Shown in pieces: positions 6,853 to 15,389 of a stretch of DNA of 42,341 nucleotides. Location of the stretch: contig CAJTOK010000029.1 in the NCBI GenBank assembly GCA_910577825.1, forward strand, positions 1,001-43,341, in the 5' to 3' direction. This DNA comes from an uncultured Lachnospiraceae bacterium. Its GTDB lineage: Bacteria; Bacillota; Clostridia; Lachnospirales; Lachnospiraceae. Numbering within the stretch: the first letter of the stretch is position 1; each line of letters begins with the position of its first letter. A program made the translations under genes and the position numbers. The notes beneath the pieces were generated by a model. The model saw nothing but the letters and a program-made list of their open reading frames with translations, did not search any database and was not told the DNA's origin.

Positions 6853-8724
6853 ATGAAGAAAATTTTTACTAAAAGTCTTTTTATCTATATGGCGGCAGCA
6901 CTTGTTTTGACAATTACTGCTATTTTTACATTACAGACATTTATAAGTAAAAGCAACAACAGGATATCAAGCCAGAGTAAACTGGAAGATGTAAAAACAA
7001 AACTGGAAAACAACAAGCAGAGTGAAGAGAAACTTATAAACAACCTTAGTGAGAACAACCTTGCTAAAGCAAGGGCATTTGCCAGCCTGCTTGCTGCTGA
7101 CAGTTCAATTTATGGCAATGCAGATAAACTTAACAAAATCAAAGACAGCCTTATGGTAAATGAGTTACATATTATTGACAAAGAGGGGATTATCAAAAGC
7201 AGTACAATAGATAATTATATTGGATTTGATATGAAAAGTGGTGAACAGTCAAACGCATTTATGGTAATTAACGATGACCCTTCTATTGAGATTGTACAAG
7301 AGCCGCAGGTAAATGTGGCAGAAGGCGTTGTAATGCAGTATATTGGCGTGGCAAGAACTGATGCAGAAGGGTTTGTACAAATCGGGGTACGGCCGGAAGT
7401 GCTCGAAGAAATGATTGCCAGTTCAGCACTTGATGCAGTTATGAAAACCATTGATTTTGGCAAAACGGGATATGTATATGCAATAAGCAGTGACGGGAAG
7501 ATACTTGCACATAAAGAAGATTCCCTTATAGGCAAAAGTGCATCAGAAGCTGGCTTTAAAAAAGACCTTACAGGAAATGGCAAGGCAGTAATTAATGGTG
7601 AAAAAGGCTATTATTTTGCAGAAGAATATGATGGCAGGATTATTGGTACTTTTATGCCGTCAAGTGAATATTATGAAGCAAGGCGTGACCAGACAATAGT
7701 GGTATCTTTAAGCATGTTAATTATTTTCTGCATATTATTATTTATGATTAACCATATGGTAGATAGTAAAATTGTAACAGGAATTAACCATATCAGTAAT
7801 TTAATGAAAGATATTGCAGGCGGGAATTTTGGTATTACAGTTAATGAACATGGGAATCCTGAATTTGAAATGCTTTCGGAAAGCATTAATAAAATGGTAG
7901 CAAATATAAGCCAGAACATAAGAGAAAATGAACAACTTTTAGAACACCAGAAAGAGGATATGGAACGTAATAATACACTTATCAAGAACATTAAAAAGGC
8001 TTGTATGGATTTAAATAGTGTATCAGGTGAAACCCTTGATAATGCAGATGATATTTATAATGGCACTGGCGAGCAGGAAAAAGCTGTAGAAGATTTAAAA
8101 AAGACAATGGAACAGCTTGTGGAGGAATTAGAACAAAGTGCCAGTGCTTCAGTTAATATTACAAAAGCGACAGGAAATTCTGTTAAAGAAATCATACAGA
8201 CACAAGCCAAAATGGAACTGTTAAAGGATTCTATGCAGAAAACCAGCGAGATGTCTACGGCGATTGAAAAAATTATTGGTGAGATAAACTCAATAGCACA
8301 AAGAACAAATATGCTTTCATTAAATGCTTCAGTTGAAGCAGCAAGGGCTGGCGAAATGGGAAGAGGTTTTTCAGTTGTGGCAGAACAGATAGGTGAACTT
8401 GCATCAAGAAGTGCACAGGCGGCAAAAGAAACCAACGAACTTATTACCAATTCAATGAAAGCAGTGGAAAGCGGCAGGAAAATTACAGACCAGACAGCAG
8501 AATCTTTTGATATTGCTGTAGCAAATATTGAAAATGCAAACCAGGATATAGAGAAGATAACCAGCATGGCAAGCCAGAATGTTGAAATTGTAACACATGC
8601 TAAGGGGCAGATAGAAAAAATTGCAAATGTTGTTGAAAAAAATGTCCAGGTTGCCCATAATACCAAAAAGGTATCCTCCAATATGGCGGATATTACAGGT
8701 AAGTTATTAGAAATAGTGGAATAG
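6853..8724 (+). CDS. Methyl-accepting chemotaxis protein (dCache-type sensor)
   Basis: From the ATG at 6853 the protein has 623 residues. A transmembrane helix lies at about residues 8-28, an extracellular sensor of about 250 residues with dCache-like character (KTGYVYAISSDGKILAHKEDSLIG) follows, then a second helix at about 280-302. A HAMP domain (about 305-355) leads to the signalling coiled coil. The conserved hairpin tip reads AQRTNMLSLNASVEAARAGE near residues 483-502. It would sit in the membrane and control the CheA kinase. The in-frame ATG at 6787 would add 22 residues before the helix but has no ribosome binding site and lies upstream of the likely transcription start. Only 30 bases separate the gene from the ROK regulator and sugar genes, which suggests a sugar-related ligand; that is inference. 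Confidence 0.93.
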   Translation: MKKIFTKSLFIYMAAALVLTITAIFTLQTFISKSNNRISSQSKLEDVKTKLENNKQSEEKLINNLSENNLAKARAFASLLAADSSIYGNADKLNKIKDSLMVNELHIIDKEGIIKSSTIDNYIGFDMKSGEQSNAFMVINDDPSIEIVQEPQVNVAEGVVMQYIGVARTDAEGFVQIGVRPEVLEEMIASSALDAVMKTIDFGKTGYVYAISSDGKILAHKEDSLIGKSASEAGFKKDLTGNGKAVINGEKGYYFAEEYDGRIIGTFMPSSEYYEARRDQTIVVSLSMLIIFCILLFMINHMVDSKIVTGINHISNLMKDIAGGNFGITVNEHGNPEFEMLSESINKMVANISQNIRENEQLLEHQKEDMERNNTLIKNIKKACMDLNSVSGETLDNADDIYNGTGEQEKAVEDLKKTMEQLVEELEQSASASVNITKATGNSVKEIIQTQAKMELLKDSMQKTSEMSTAIEKIIGEINSIAQRTNMLSLNASVEAARAGEMGRGFSVVAEQIGELASRSAQAAKETNELITNSMKAVESGRKITDQTAESFDIAVANIENANQDIEKITSMASQNVEIVTHAKGQIEKIANVVEKNVQVAHNTKKVSSNMADITGKLLEIVE

Positions 8725-8754
8725 ATGGAATAACAGAAGCGGGGTTATAAAGAT

Positions 8755-9852
8755 ATGACATACCAGAAGAAAAATACAACTAAATATAATATACTGGATT
8801 ATATGTTAAACAATGGAAATATTTCAAAAGCGGGGCTTTCCAAACAATTAAATATCAGTATGCCTACTGTACTCTCCAATGTAAATGAACTAATGGACAA
8901 AGGAATAGTTGCAGAAATGGGTGAATCAGAGTCCACAGGCGGGCGCAAAGCAGTATTAATAGGGCTTAAAAAAGATTACAGGTATGCACTGGGCATCAAT
9001 ATTACTGCACACCATATAGGAATGGTTCTTGTTAATTTCTGCGGTGAAATTATAAAGCAGGAACATACCAGGGTGAAGTTTGATACAGACTTATCCTATT
9101 ACAGCAATCTGGCAGGCATGGCAGAGGGGTTCTGTAAAACAGAAGCCAGTTTAAATAAGATACTTGGCGTGGGAATTTCCCTGCCAGGTATTATTAACCA
9201 GAATGAAAAAATACTTGTTAAATCACATGCACTGCAATTAGAAAATTACAGTTTAAAAATAATGGAACAGATGTTTAATATGCCTGTGTATTTTGAAAAT
9301 GACGCTAATGCAGCAATGCTTGCAGAAAACCCCAGAAAACTTGAAAACTCCGTATACCTTTCATTAAATAATACACTTGGAGGGGCTGTCTGTATAGATG
9401 GTACATTATTTACAGGCAAGAACCGCAAAGCTGGTGAATTTGGGCATATGGTTTTATTTCCAGGAGGAAGGAAATGTTACTGTGGCAAATCTGGCTGTGC
9501 TGACGCATACTGTGCTGCAAGCGTTCTTACAAACGGCGGGGAAAAAAAACTTGAAGATTTTATGGAAAGCATAAGTACAAACCCGGATGCAGCATCAATA
9601 TGGGATGGATATCTTGAAAACCTTGCAATACTTATTTCCAACCTGCGCATGTCATTTGATACAGATATTATTTTAGGTGGTGACGTAGGAGGATACCTGC
9701 CAGCCTATATGGTAGAGCTTGGCAGGAAAATTTTTAAATATAACCTGTTTGACGGGGATTTAAGTTATTTAAAAAACTGTTCTTACCAGAAAGAAACATC
9801 AGCAGCTGGCGTAGCAAAGCAGTTTTTCAGGGAACTAATAGAAACAATATAA
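8755..9852 (+). CDS. ROK-family transcriptional regulator (XylR/NagC-like)
   Basis: The 365-residue protein combines an N-terminal winged helix-turn-helix (NISKAGLSKQLNISMPTVLS, residues about 20-40, with the STGGRKA wing end near 62) and a ROK sugar-kinase-like domain. The ROK part shows ENDANAAML, GEFGHMV and the zinc-binding CYCGKSGCADAYC. Regulators of this build repress sugar catabolic genes until a sugar or sugar phosphate binds. It is probably cotranscribed with the chemoreceptor upstream. A terminator separates it from the dehydrogenase-symporter-kinase operon, its likely target. The start is ATG with only a weak ribosome binding site. Confidence 0.9.
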   Translation: MTYQKKNTTKYNILDYMLNNGNISKAGLSKQLNISMPTVLSNVNELMDKGIVAEMGESESTGGRKAVLIGLKKDYRYALGINITAHHIGMVLVNFCGEIIKQEHTRVKFDTDLSYYSNLAGMAEGFCKTEASLNKILGVGISLPGIINQNEKILVKSHALQLENYSLKIMEQMFNMPVYFENDANAAMLAENPRKLENSVYLSLNNTLGGAVCIDGTLFTGKNRKAGEFGHMVLFPGGRKCYCGKSGCADAYCAASVLTNGGEKKLEDFMESISTNPDAASIWDGYLENLAILISNLRMSFDTDIILGGDVGGYLPAYMVELGRKIFKYNLFDGDLSYLKNCSYQKETSAAGVAKQFFRELIETI

Positions 9853-9874
9853 AAAACTGGATATATAAATTTTT

Positions 9875-9905
9875 AGTGTAAAACATTAGTTTTACACTTT
9901 TTTTA
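9875..9905 (+). terminator. Rho-independent terminator after the ROK regulator
   Basis: A perfect 10-bp stem AGTGTAAAAC (9875-9884) and GTTTTACACT (9889-9898) with a 4-base loop is followed by a run of seven T. It isolates the regulator transcript from the catabolic operon. Confidence 0.92.
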
Positions 9906-9967
9906 TGCAAAATATATAAAAAACCATGTATTGGATTGTATAAAACAGCAAAAGTGCAAAAAGGGTA

Positions 9968-10026
9968 TTGACAATTCTATATAAAAATGCAATAATGTAA
10001 TCACTTTAATAAAACATTTAATAAAA
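9968..10026 (+). promoter_or_regulatory. Promoter of the sugar/polyol operon with a direct repeat
   Basis: TTGACA (9968-9973), a 17-base spacer and AATAAT (9991-9996) form a good housekeeping promoter. Just downstream, TTTAATAAAA occurs twice (10005-10014 and 10017-10026) with a 12-base period, between the probable transcription start and the ribosome binding site. The repeat could be an operator for the ROK protein, but the sequence is AT-rich and the link is inferred from position only. Confidence 0.65.
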
Positions 10027-10053
10027 GTTGTTAAGAAAGAAAGGATGATTATT

Positions 10054-11079
10054 ATGTTACAGCAGATTATGACACAGCCAGGAGAAATAATTTTTAAGGA
10101 AGTACCGCTTCCAGAGGTAAAAGACAACCAGGTAATGATAAAAGTTATGAATATCGGGATATGTGGTTCAGATATCCATGTATACCATGGGAAGCACCCG
10201 TTTACTTCTTATCCTGTAACACAAGGGCATGAAGTTTCAGGAGAGGTTACAAAGTTAGGAAAAGATGTAAAAGGTTTACATATTGGGCAGAAAGTTACTA
10301 TTGAGCCACAGGTATACTGTGGGAAATGTTATCCATGCAGGCATGGCAAATATAATCTCTGTGAAGAATTAAAGGTAATGGGCTTCCAGACAACAGGGAC
10401 AGCTTCAGAATTTTTTGTGGCAGATGCCTCAAAAGTTACACCAATACCAGATGAAATGTCTTTTGAAGAAGGTGCAATGATAGAACCGCTTGCCGTTGCC
10501 GTACACGGGATAAAGCAGGCTGGTGATGTTACGGGGCTGGATATTGTTGTTATTGGTGCAGGGCCAATAGGAAACCTTGTTGCACAGACAGCAAAAGGAA
10601 TGGGTGCAGCAAAAGTCATGGTTACAGATGTAAGTGATTTACGCCTTGAAAAAGCAAAAGAATGTGGAATTGATATATGTGTAAATACAGTTAAAAAAGA
10701 TTTCGGGGAAGCAATGGAGGAAGCATTTGGCCCTGATAAAGCAGATGTAATATATGACTGTGCAGGTAATAACATTACAATGGGGCAGGCTATTAAATAT
10801 GCAAGAAAAGGAAGCATTATTGTACTTGTTGCAGTATTTGCAGGAATGGCAGAAATAGACCTCGCTGTTGCCAATGACCATGAGCTTGATATTAAAAGCA
10901 CAATGATGTACAGGCATGACGATTACATTGACGCAATCCGCCTGGTAAAAGAAAATAAAGTACAATTAAAACCATTAATTTCAAAAACATTTCCATTTAA
11001 AGAATATTTAAAAGCATACCAGTATATTGATAACAACCGTGAAACTACAATGAAAGTAATTATTAATGTACAGGAATAA
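10054..11079 (+). CDS. Zinc-dependent alcohol/polyol dehydrogenase (sorbitol dehydrogenase-like)
   Basis: This 341-residue medium-chain dehydrogenase has catalytic zinc ligands in GICGSD (Cys37) and GHE (His59, Glu60), four structural-zinc cysteines in YCGKCYPCRHGKYNLC, and a Rossmann GAGPIGN motif for NAD(P). The family oxidises secondary alcohols such as sorbitol, xylitol, galactitol or threonine. Together with a sugar symporter and a fructokinase-type kinase, oxidation of a hexitol to a ketose is the most likely job. The ATG at 10054 has a GAAAGGA site 7 bases upstream; an ATG three codons earlier overlaps that site and is rejected. It is the first gene of a three-gene operon. Confidence 0.88.
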   Translation: MLQQIMTQPGEIIFKEVPLPEVKDNQVMIKVMNIGICGSDIHVYHGKHPFTSYPVTQGHEVSGEVTKLGKDVKGLHIGQKVTIEPQVYCGKCYPCRHGKYNLCEELKVMGFQTTGTASEFFVADASKVTPIPDEMSFEEGAMIEPLAVAVHGIKQAGDVTGLDIVVIGAGPIGNLVAQTAKGMGAAKVMVTDVSDLRLEKAKECGIDICVNTVKKDFGEAMEEAFGPDKADVIYDCAGNNITMGQAIKYARKGSIIVLVAVFAGMAEIDLAVANDHELDIKSTMMYRHDDYIDAIRLVKENKVQLKPLISKTFPFKEYLKAYQYIDNNRETTMKVIINVQE

Positions 11080-11107
11080 AAGGGCAGCAAAAAGAAAGGG
11101 GTTATAT

Positions 11108-12472
11108 ATGGAGAAGGAAAATAATAATGGCAAAGTGCCACTGTTAAGTAAAATAGCATATGGCTTCGGTGATGTAGGGTGTAATTTCAGCTGGATGTTT
11201 GTAAGCAACTTTTTAATGATATTTTATACAGATGTATTTGGAATAAGTATGGCAGCAGTTTCAGGGCTTATGCTTTTTTCAAGGTTCTGGGATGCAATAA
11301 ATGACCCAGTAATAGGCGGGCTTACGGATAAGACAAAAACCAGGTGGGGACGGTACCGTCCCTGGCTGTTATTTGCAGCTCCCATCACTTCAATAATACT
11401 TGCACTTACATTCTGGGCACACCCGGACTGGCCAGACAGCGCAAAAATCATTTATATGGTAATTACATACTGCCTTCTGGTTTTAGGTTATACTTGCGTA
11501 AATATACCATATGGCACACTTTGCGGCGCAATGACACAAAGCATTGATGAAAGGGCTAAAATCAATACATCACGTTCTGTAGCAGCAATGGTTGCAATAG
11601 GAATTATAAATATTATTACAGTCCCGCTTGTAACAGCATTTGGAAAGAACAGTGCCAAAACAGGCTATCTTACAGTAGCAGTTCTTTATGGATGTATATT
11701 TGCAGCATGCCACTTCTTCTGTTTTGCCAAAACCAAAGAAGTAGTGCAGATGCCCGAAAAAGAGAAAATTTCAATTAAAGTACAGATAAAAGCTGTATTG
11801 CAGAACCGCCCATACCTGCTTGCACTGGCTGGCCAGGTGCTCTTTGGTTTCACACTGTATGGCAGGAATGCAGATATACTTTATTACTTTACATACGTTG
11901 AAGGCAATGCCTCATATTATACATCCTATTCAATGTGTATAATCATCCCTTCAATTATAGGGGCAGCCTGTTTCCAGCCAGTATTTAAAAGAACCAATAA
12001 CAAAGGGCGTGCAGCTTCAATATTTGCACTGCTTACAGGATGCTCCATGCTGTTATTAAGTTTATTCAGTGTTAAGGAAAGCCCAATAATGTTTTATATA
12101 CTTTCTGGGCTTGTACAGTTTTTTTTCTCAGGATTTAACACAGCAATTTATGCAATAATTCCAGACTGTGCAGAGTACGGGCAGTGGAAAACAGGACTTA
12201 GGAATGATGGTTTCCAGTATGCTTTTATTTCACTGGGAAATAAAGTGGGAATGGCACTTGGTACATCTTTACTTGCAGGAATGTTAGGAAAATATGGATA
12301 TGTTGCGAACCAGCAGCAGAATGGTTCTGTTTTATTAGTAATGAAACATGCTTTTACAACAGTTCCAGGAGTGCTTTGGATTGTAACAGCAGTTGTATTG
12401 TTTTTCTACCGCTTAAACAGGAAACGTTATAATGAAATTGTGGAGGAATTAAAAAATGGCAAAAAAGTTTGA
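11108..12472 (+). CDS. GPH-family sugar:cation symporter (MelB-like)
   Basis: The 454-residue protein has about 12 membrane helices and the family signatures FYTDVFGIS, the RFWDAINDPVIGGLTDKT cation-site segment (residues about 57-75) and RWGRYRPWLL. It imports glycosides, pentoses, hexuronides or polyols with Na+ or H+. The ATG at 11108 follows AAAGGGG by 7 bases; an earlier in-frame ATG at 11066 overlaps the dehydrogenase gene and has no such site. It overlaps the kinase gene by 17 bases, so translation is probably coupled. Substrate cannot be read from sequence; its neighbours point to a sugar alcohol or ketose. Confidence 0.92.
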   Translation: MEKENNNGKVPLLSKIAYGFGDVGCNFSWMFVSNFLMIFYTDVFGISMAAVSGLMLFSRFWDAINDPVIGGLTDKTKTRWGRYRPWLLFAAPITSIILALTFWAHPDWPDSAKIIYMVITYCLLVLGYTCVNIPYGTLCGAMTQSIDERAKINTSRSVAAMVAIGIINIITVPLVTAFGKNSAKTGYLTVAVLYGCIFAACHFFCFAKTKEVVQMPEKEKISIKVQIKAVLQNRPYLLALAGQVLFGFTLYGRNADILYYFTYVEGNASYYTSYSMCIIIPSIIGAACFQPVFKRTNNKGRAASIFALLTGCSMLLLSLFSVKESPIMFYILSGLVQFFFSGFNTAIYAIIPDCAEYGQWKTGLRNDGFQYAFISLGNKVGMALGTSLLAGMLGKYGYVANQQQNGSVLLVMKHAFTTVPGVLWIVTAVVLFFYRLNRKRYNEIVEELKNGKKV

Positions 12473-13421
12473 TATAGCCGCATTAGGTGAAATTTTAATT
12501 GATTTTACTGAAACTGGCACAAGTGGAAATGGAATGAAATTATTTGAACAGAATCCTGGCGGCGCACCAGCAAACCTTTTAGTAACAGCCAGCCATATGG
12601 GATATAAAACAGCCATAATTGGAAAAACTGGTGCAGACATGCACGGGGCTTTCCTGAAAGAAACACTTAAAAAAGAGGGTGTCTGTACAGACTACATTAT
12701 AGAAGATAACACTGTTTTCACAACACTTGCATTTGTAGCACTTAACGGAAAAGGGGAACGTTATTTTTCATTTGCAAGGAAACCTGGTGCAGATACATGC
12801 CTGTCTGTAGAAGAATTAGACAAAAATGTACTAAAAAACTGCCAGATATTCCACTTCGGTTCACTCTCCCTTACAGACGAGCCGGCAAGGACTGCAACAA
12901 TAGAAGCTGTAAAAACAGCAAAAGAAGCAGGGGCAGTAATTTCCTTTGACCCCAATTACAGAAAACCACTGTGGAAAAATGAATCTGATGCAGCAGAAAC
13001 AATAAAAAGTGTAATGCCATATGCAGACCTGGTAAAAGTTTCAGATGAAGAAAGCCTTTTACTTACAGGGGAAAAAGATTATAAAAAAGCAGCTTTAACA
13101 TTATTACAGGCAGGAGCACATATTATTGCAACCACACTTGGAAGTGAAGGTGTTTATCTGGCTGGAAATGGATATAGCGGGCAGGTTCCTGGTTTTAAGG
13201 CAGAAGTAACTGACACAACAGGGGCAGGTGATTCATTCTGGGGAGGGTTTTTATCAAAATACCTCAGTTTCCAGGCAGATATAAAAAATATGCAATGGGA
13301 GAAATGGAAAGCATGTGCAGAATATGGCAATGCAGCAGCAAGCCTTTGCGTACAAAAAAGGGGAGGGATACCAGCAATCCCATTACGTAAAGATGTTGAA
13401 AATATTTTAAACCGCCAGTAA
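12456..13421 (+). CDS. PfkB-family carbohydrate kinase, probable fructokinase
   Basis: The 321-residue protein starts AALGEILIDFTE and has the PfkB-family features NPGGAPANLLVTASHMG, FDPNYRKPLW and the ATP/catalytic motif DTTGAGDSFWGGFL, with Asp259 as catalytic base. The GGAPAN pattern and length match bacterial fructokinases (ScrK-like). It would phosphorylate fructose or a related ketose with ATP in the cytoplasm and so feed glycolysis with the product of the dehydrogenase. It starts inside the end of the symporter gene with a GGAGG site in that gene. No clear terminator follows. Confidence 0.9.
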   Translation: MAKKFDIAALGEILIDFTETGTSGNGMKLFEQNPGGAPANLLVTASHMGYKTAIIGKTGADMHGAFLKETLKKEGVCTDYIIEDNTVFTTLAFVALNGKGERYFSFARKPGADTCLSVEELDKNVLKNCQIFHFGSLSLTDEPARTATIEAVKTAKEAGAVISFDPNYRKPLWKNESDAAETIKSVMPYADLVKVSDEESLLLTGEKDYKKAALTLLQAGAHIIATTLGSEGVYLAGNGYSGQVPGFKAEVTDTTGAGDSFWGGFLSKYLSFQADIKNMQWEKWKACAEYGNAAASLCVQKRGGIPAIPLRKDVENILNRQ

Positions 13422-13452
13422 AAACTATATATAAATGGAATTATGTGCTTTT

Positions 13453-13480
13453 TTGTGGTAAAATAACATTATAATATTAT
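13453..13480 (+). promoter_or_regulatory. Possible promoter before the DUF6273-type gene
   Basis: TTGTGG (13453-13458) and TATTAT (13475-13480) are spaced by 16 bases. A TATAAT at 13470-13475 is an alternative -10 box without a matching -35. The gene lies 77 bases after the kinase, so it may also receive read-through. Confidence 0.35.
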
Positions 13481-13498
13481 ATTAGCGGAGGGGATATA

Positions 13499-14413
13499 AT
13501 GGATACAAATAAAAAACCAGAAGAAAGCACAAATTTATCTTTTGCAAATCCCATATATGACAGTAATACAGGTGCAGCAATATGGAGTTATATATACTTT
13601 GGCAGCTATCCACAGACAGAAATTAAAGGGTATGGACTGGACTCTGCTATCAGTGGAGCAGAATATGGCAAAAGTGGTGATACATATGTAAATGGCATAA
13701 AATACAGAAGAATTAGCAAAGAAAATACAGAAAGCCCTGATTTCTTTGGAGATGCGCCTTTCCGTTACTTTAAATGGGAAAAGATAAAATGGAGGGTACT
13801 CTGGAATAATGGAAAAACCCTTTTTATAGCAGCAGAAAAGGGAATTGACTGTAAACCATATAATGATGTAAATGAATCTGTAACATGGGAAAACTGCACA
13901 TTACGCCAGTGGTTAAATAATAATTTCCTGGATATGGCATTTAGCAGTGACGAGCAGAAAGCAATTATAACATCCCAGGTACAAAATGAACCAATGCCTT
14001 CATATAAGGCGGGCAATGGCAATAATACAAATGATAAAATATATCTTTTATCCATTCCAGAACTTAGAAACCCGGCTTATGGTTTATGGGAGGAAAAGAT
14101 GGACTGGGAACATAAAAAAGATAAAAAGATGAACAGAAGAATAAAACCAAGTGATTATGCCAATGCACGTGGTGTAAAAATCTGTACCAGAAAGGACACA
14201 ATGGCATTAGCAACCAGAAAAGCCATAGGCAGATGCAGCTACTGGCTCCGTTCGCGCTGTTCTTATACACACTACGGTGCAGAAGTTGTGGAATCAGGTG
14301 AAGTTTTTACAGTTGGTTACTATAACCACAGGCAGATTAAACAGAAAGCAGTTGTGCCAGTAATGCACATTGGGCTAAAAGAACTGGCAGATATCCTGCA
14401 GCCTTGCCAGTAA
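13499..14413 (+). CDS. DUF6273-type protein of unknown function
   Basis: The 304-residue protein has no signal peptide or membrane helix. It shows the arrangement seen in DUF6273 proteins of Clostridia: YFGSYPQTE near residue 33, a WRVLWNNGKTLFIAAEKG segment near 98, LRQWLNNNFLDMAFSSDE near 137, DKIYLLSIPE near 180, ANARGV, and a late YWLRSRC near 248. These resemble fragments of formylglycine/sulfatase-modifying or FISUMP-like beta folds, but no enzymatic function is established. It has a GGAGGGG ribosome binding site. It sits after a sugar operon without an evident functional link. A perfect inverted repeat follows. Confidence 0.75.
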   Translation: MDTNKKPEESTNLSFANPIYDSNTGAAIWSYIYFGSYPQTEIKGYGLDSAISGAEYGKSGDTYVNGIKYRRISKENTESPDFFGDAPFRYFKWEKIKWRVLWNNGKTLFIAAEKGIDCKPYNDVNESVTWENCTLRQWLNNNFLDMAFSSDEQKAIITSQVQNEPMPSYKAGNGNNTNDKIYLLSIPELRNPAYGLWEEKMDWEHKKDKKMNRRIKPSDYANARGVKICTRKDTMALATRKAIGRCSYWLRSRCSYTHYGAEVVESGEVFTVGYYNHRQIKQKAVVPVMHIGLKELADILQPCQ

Positions 14414-14430
14414 AGAAGTATTAAAATGTG

Positions 14431-14481
14431 TGTATAATCAAAATTCCCTGAGGAAATATATCAAGGAATTTTGATTATACA
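14431..14481. terminator. Perfect 17-bp inverted repeat, probable bidirectional terminator
   Basis: TGTATAATCAAAATTCC (14431-14447) and GGAATTTTGATTATACA (14465-14481) are exactly complementary with a 17-base loop. It lies between convergent genes, 17 bases after one stop codon and 2 bases from the other. No long T-run follows on either side, so a terminator is the likely but not certain role. Confidence 0.65.
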
Positions 14482-14483
14482 AT

Positions 14484-14810
14484 TTACTGGTATATTATAA
14501 ACTTTTCAATATATCCATTATCCTCATCATAATAACAGCCACATTCAGGACAAATAATATTGCTTTTGCCTGAATCCGCTTCAAATGTACAACCACAACA
14601 ATTACAATAATAAACGGTTTTATTTTCCTTATAAGAATAATCATAATTATTTTTAGATATATAAGTTTCTGTTTGTCTAGGATTTATCATTAAAAAATCG
14701 CTTATTCTGATGTCAAATGCTAAACATAACTGTTCAATTTTATCAATCGTGGGAACAGATTCGTTTCTTTCTAATACCGCATATATGCGGTTTACTTTTG
14801 ATATGGTTAA
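14484..14810 (-). pseudogene. N-terminally truncated XRE-type regulator with C-terminal zinc ribbon
   Basis: On the reverse strand the frame is open from 14810 to the stop at 14484, about 108 residues. The upstream part (SKVNRIYAVLERNESVP, then DKIEQLCLAFDIRISDFL) is the second half of a Cro/C1-type helix-turn-helix. The downstream part has two CxxC pairs (CNCCGC and CPECGC), a small zinc ribbon. The first half of the DNA-binding domain is missing: an in-frame stop at 14811-14813 cuts the frame, and the only ATG (14690) lies after the helix-turn-helix. A 68-residue zinc-ribbon peptide from 14690 could still be made, though no good ribosome binding site is visible. Confidence 0.65.
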
Positions 14811-14828
14811 CTATATCATAATATAGGA

Positions 14829-15362
14829 TTGTTAATAGAAATACCAACAATTATCCGTATATGTAAAACTATCCGGTTTCAGGATATTTCTAATGGTGTT
14901 GCTACATTTGCGTTATTTGATTGTCTTACAGGTCCACAGACCATTGAAAAGGCAAAACAAGCTTCTTTAGTTGCTATGGATTTAAGAAAAAAAGCTGATG
15001 GATGCTGGGGAAAAGAAGAAGTTCCTGCTGGACAAAAGCACATGACATTTGTACATGTACTATGTGAATATTCACATTGGGAAGAAAAATCAAGAAATAT
15101 TATTAAAACATGTATTGACCATAATATTATCGTTCCAGATGCAGTTATAATAAAAGCTTTTGAAGTGTTTGAAGAAAGGTTTGGTGCCAGTATGCTTAAT
15201 AAAATATCAAAAAAGAAATTTGATAGTGATATTGATGTAAAGCGTACTGTTAATGATATTTTGAATTATTTTGAAAACCATGTATTCTATGATATTGAAG
15301 CACAAAAATATGTGCGTTTTAATTATTCGGGTAATTCTTTGGTTATTATTCCAGTTATATAA
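14829..15362 (+). CDS. Hypothetical protein, probably 5'-truncated
   Basis: A frame of about 177 codons opens after a stop at 14808-14810 and can begin only at a TTG (14829) with no ribosome binding site. The product is soluble, with GVATFALFDCLTGP near residue 23 and CWGKEEVPAGQKH near 59, and reads like the C-terminal part of a longer protein. No family was recognised. The missing 5' end coincides with the missing 5' end of the divergent regulator gene, so both were probably truncated by one event near 14815. The neighbouring methyltransferase raises the possibility that it is a restriction endonuclease fragment; that is a guess. Confidence 0.5.
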   Translation: MLIEIPTIIRICKTIRFQDISNGVATFALFDCLTGPQTIEKAKQASLVAMDLRKKADGCWGKEEVPAGQKHMTFVHVLCEYSHWEEKSRNIIKTCIDHNIIVPDAVIIKAFEVFEERFGASMLNKISKKKFDSDIDVKRTVNDILNYFENHVFYDIEAQKYVRFNYSGNSLVIIPVI

Positions 15363-15389
15363 AAAGCAGGGATTAAAAACCTGCTTTTT
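15361..15389. terminator. Bidirectional terminator between convergent genes
   Basis: AAAAAGCAGG (15361-15370) pairs with CCTGCTTTTT (15380-15389) around a 9-base loop. The A-run on one arm and the T-run on the other make it work in both directions. It overlaps the stop codons of the genes on either side. Confidence 0.85.

Noticed and set aside
8055..8681. 208-codon reverse frame opposite the chemoreceptor
   Set aside because: It is a shadow of the conserved signalling domain on the forward strand.
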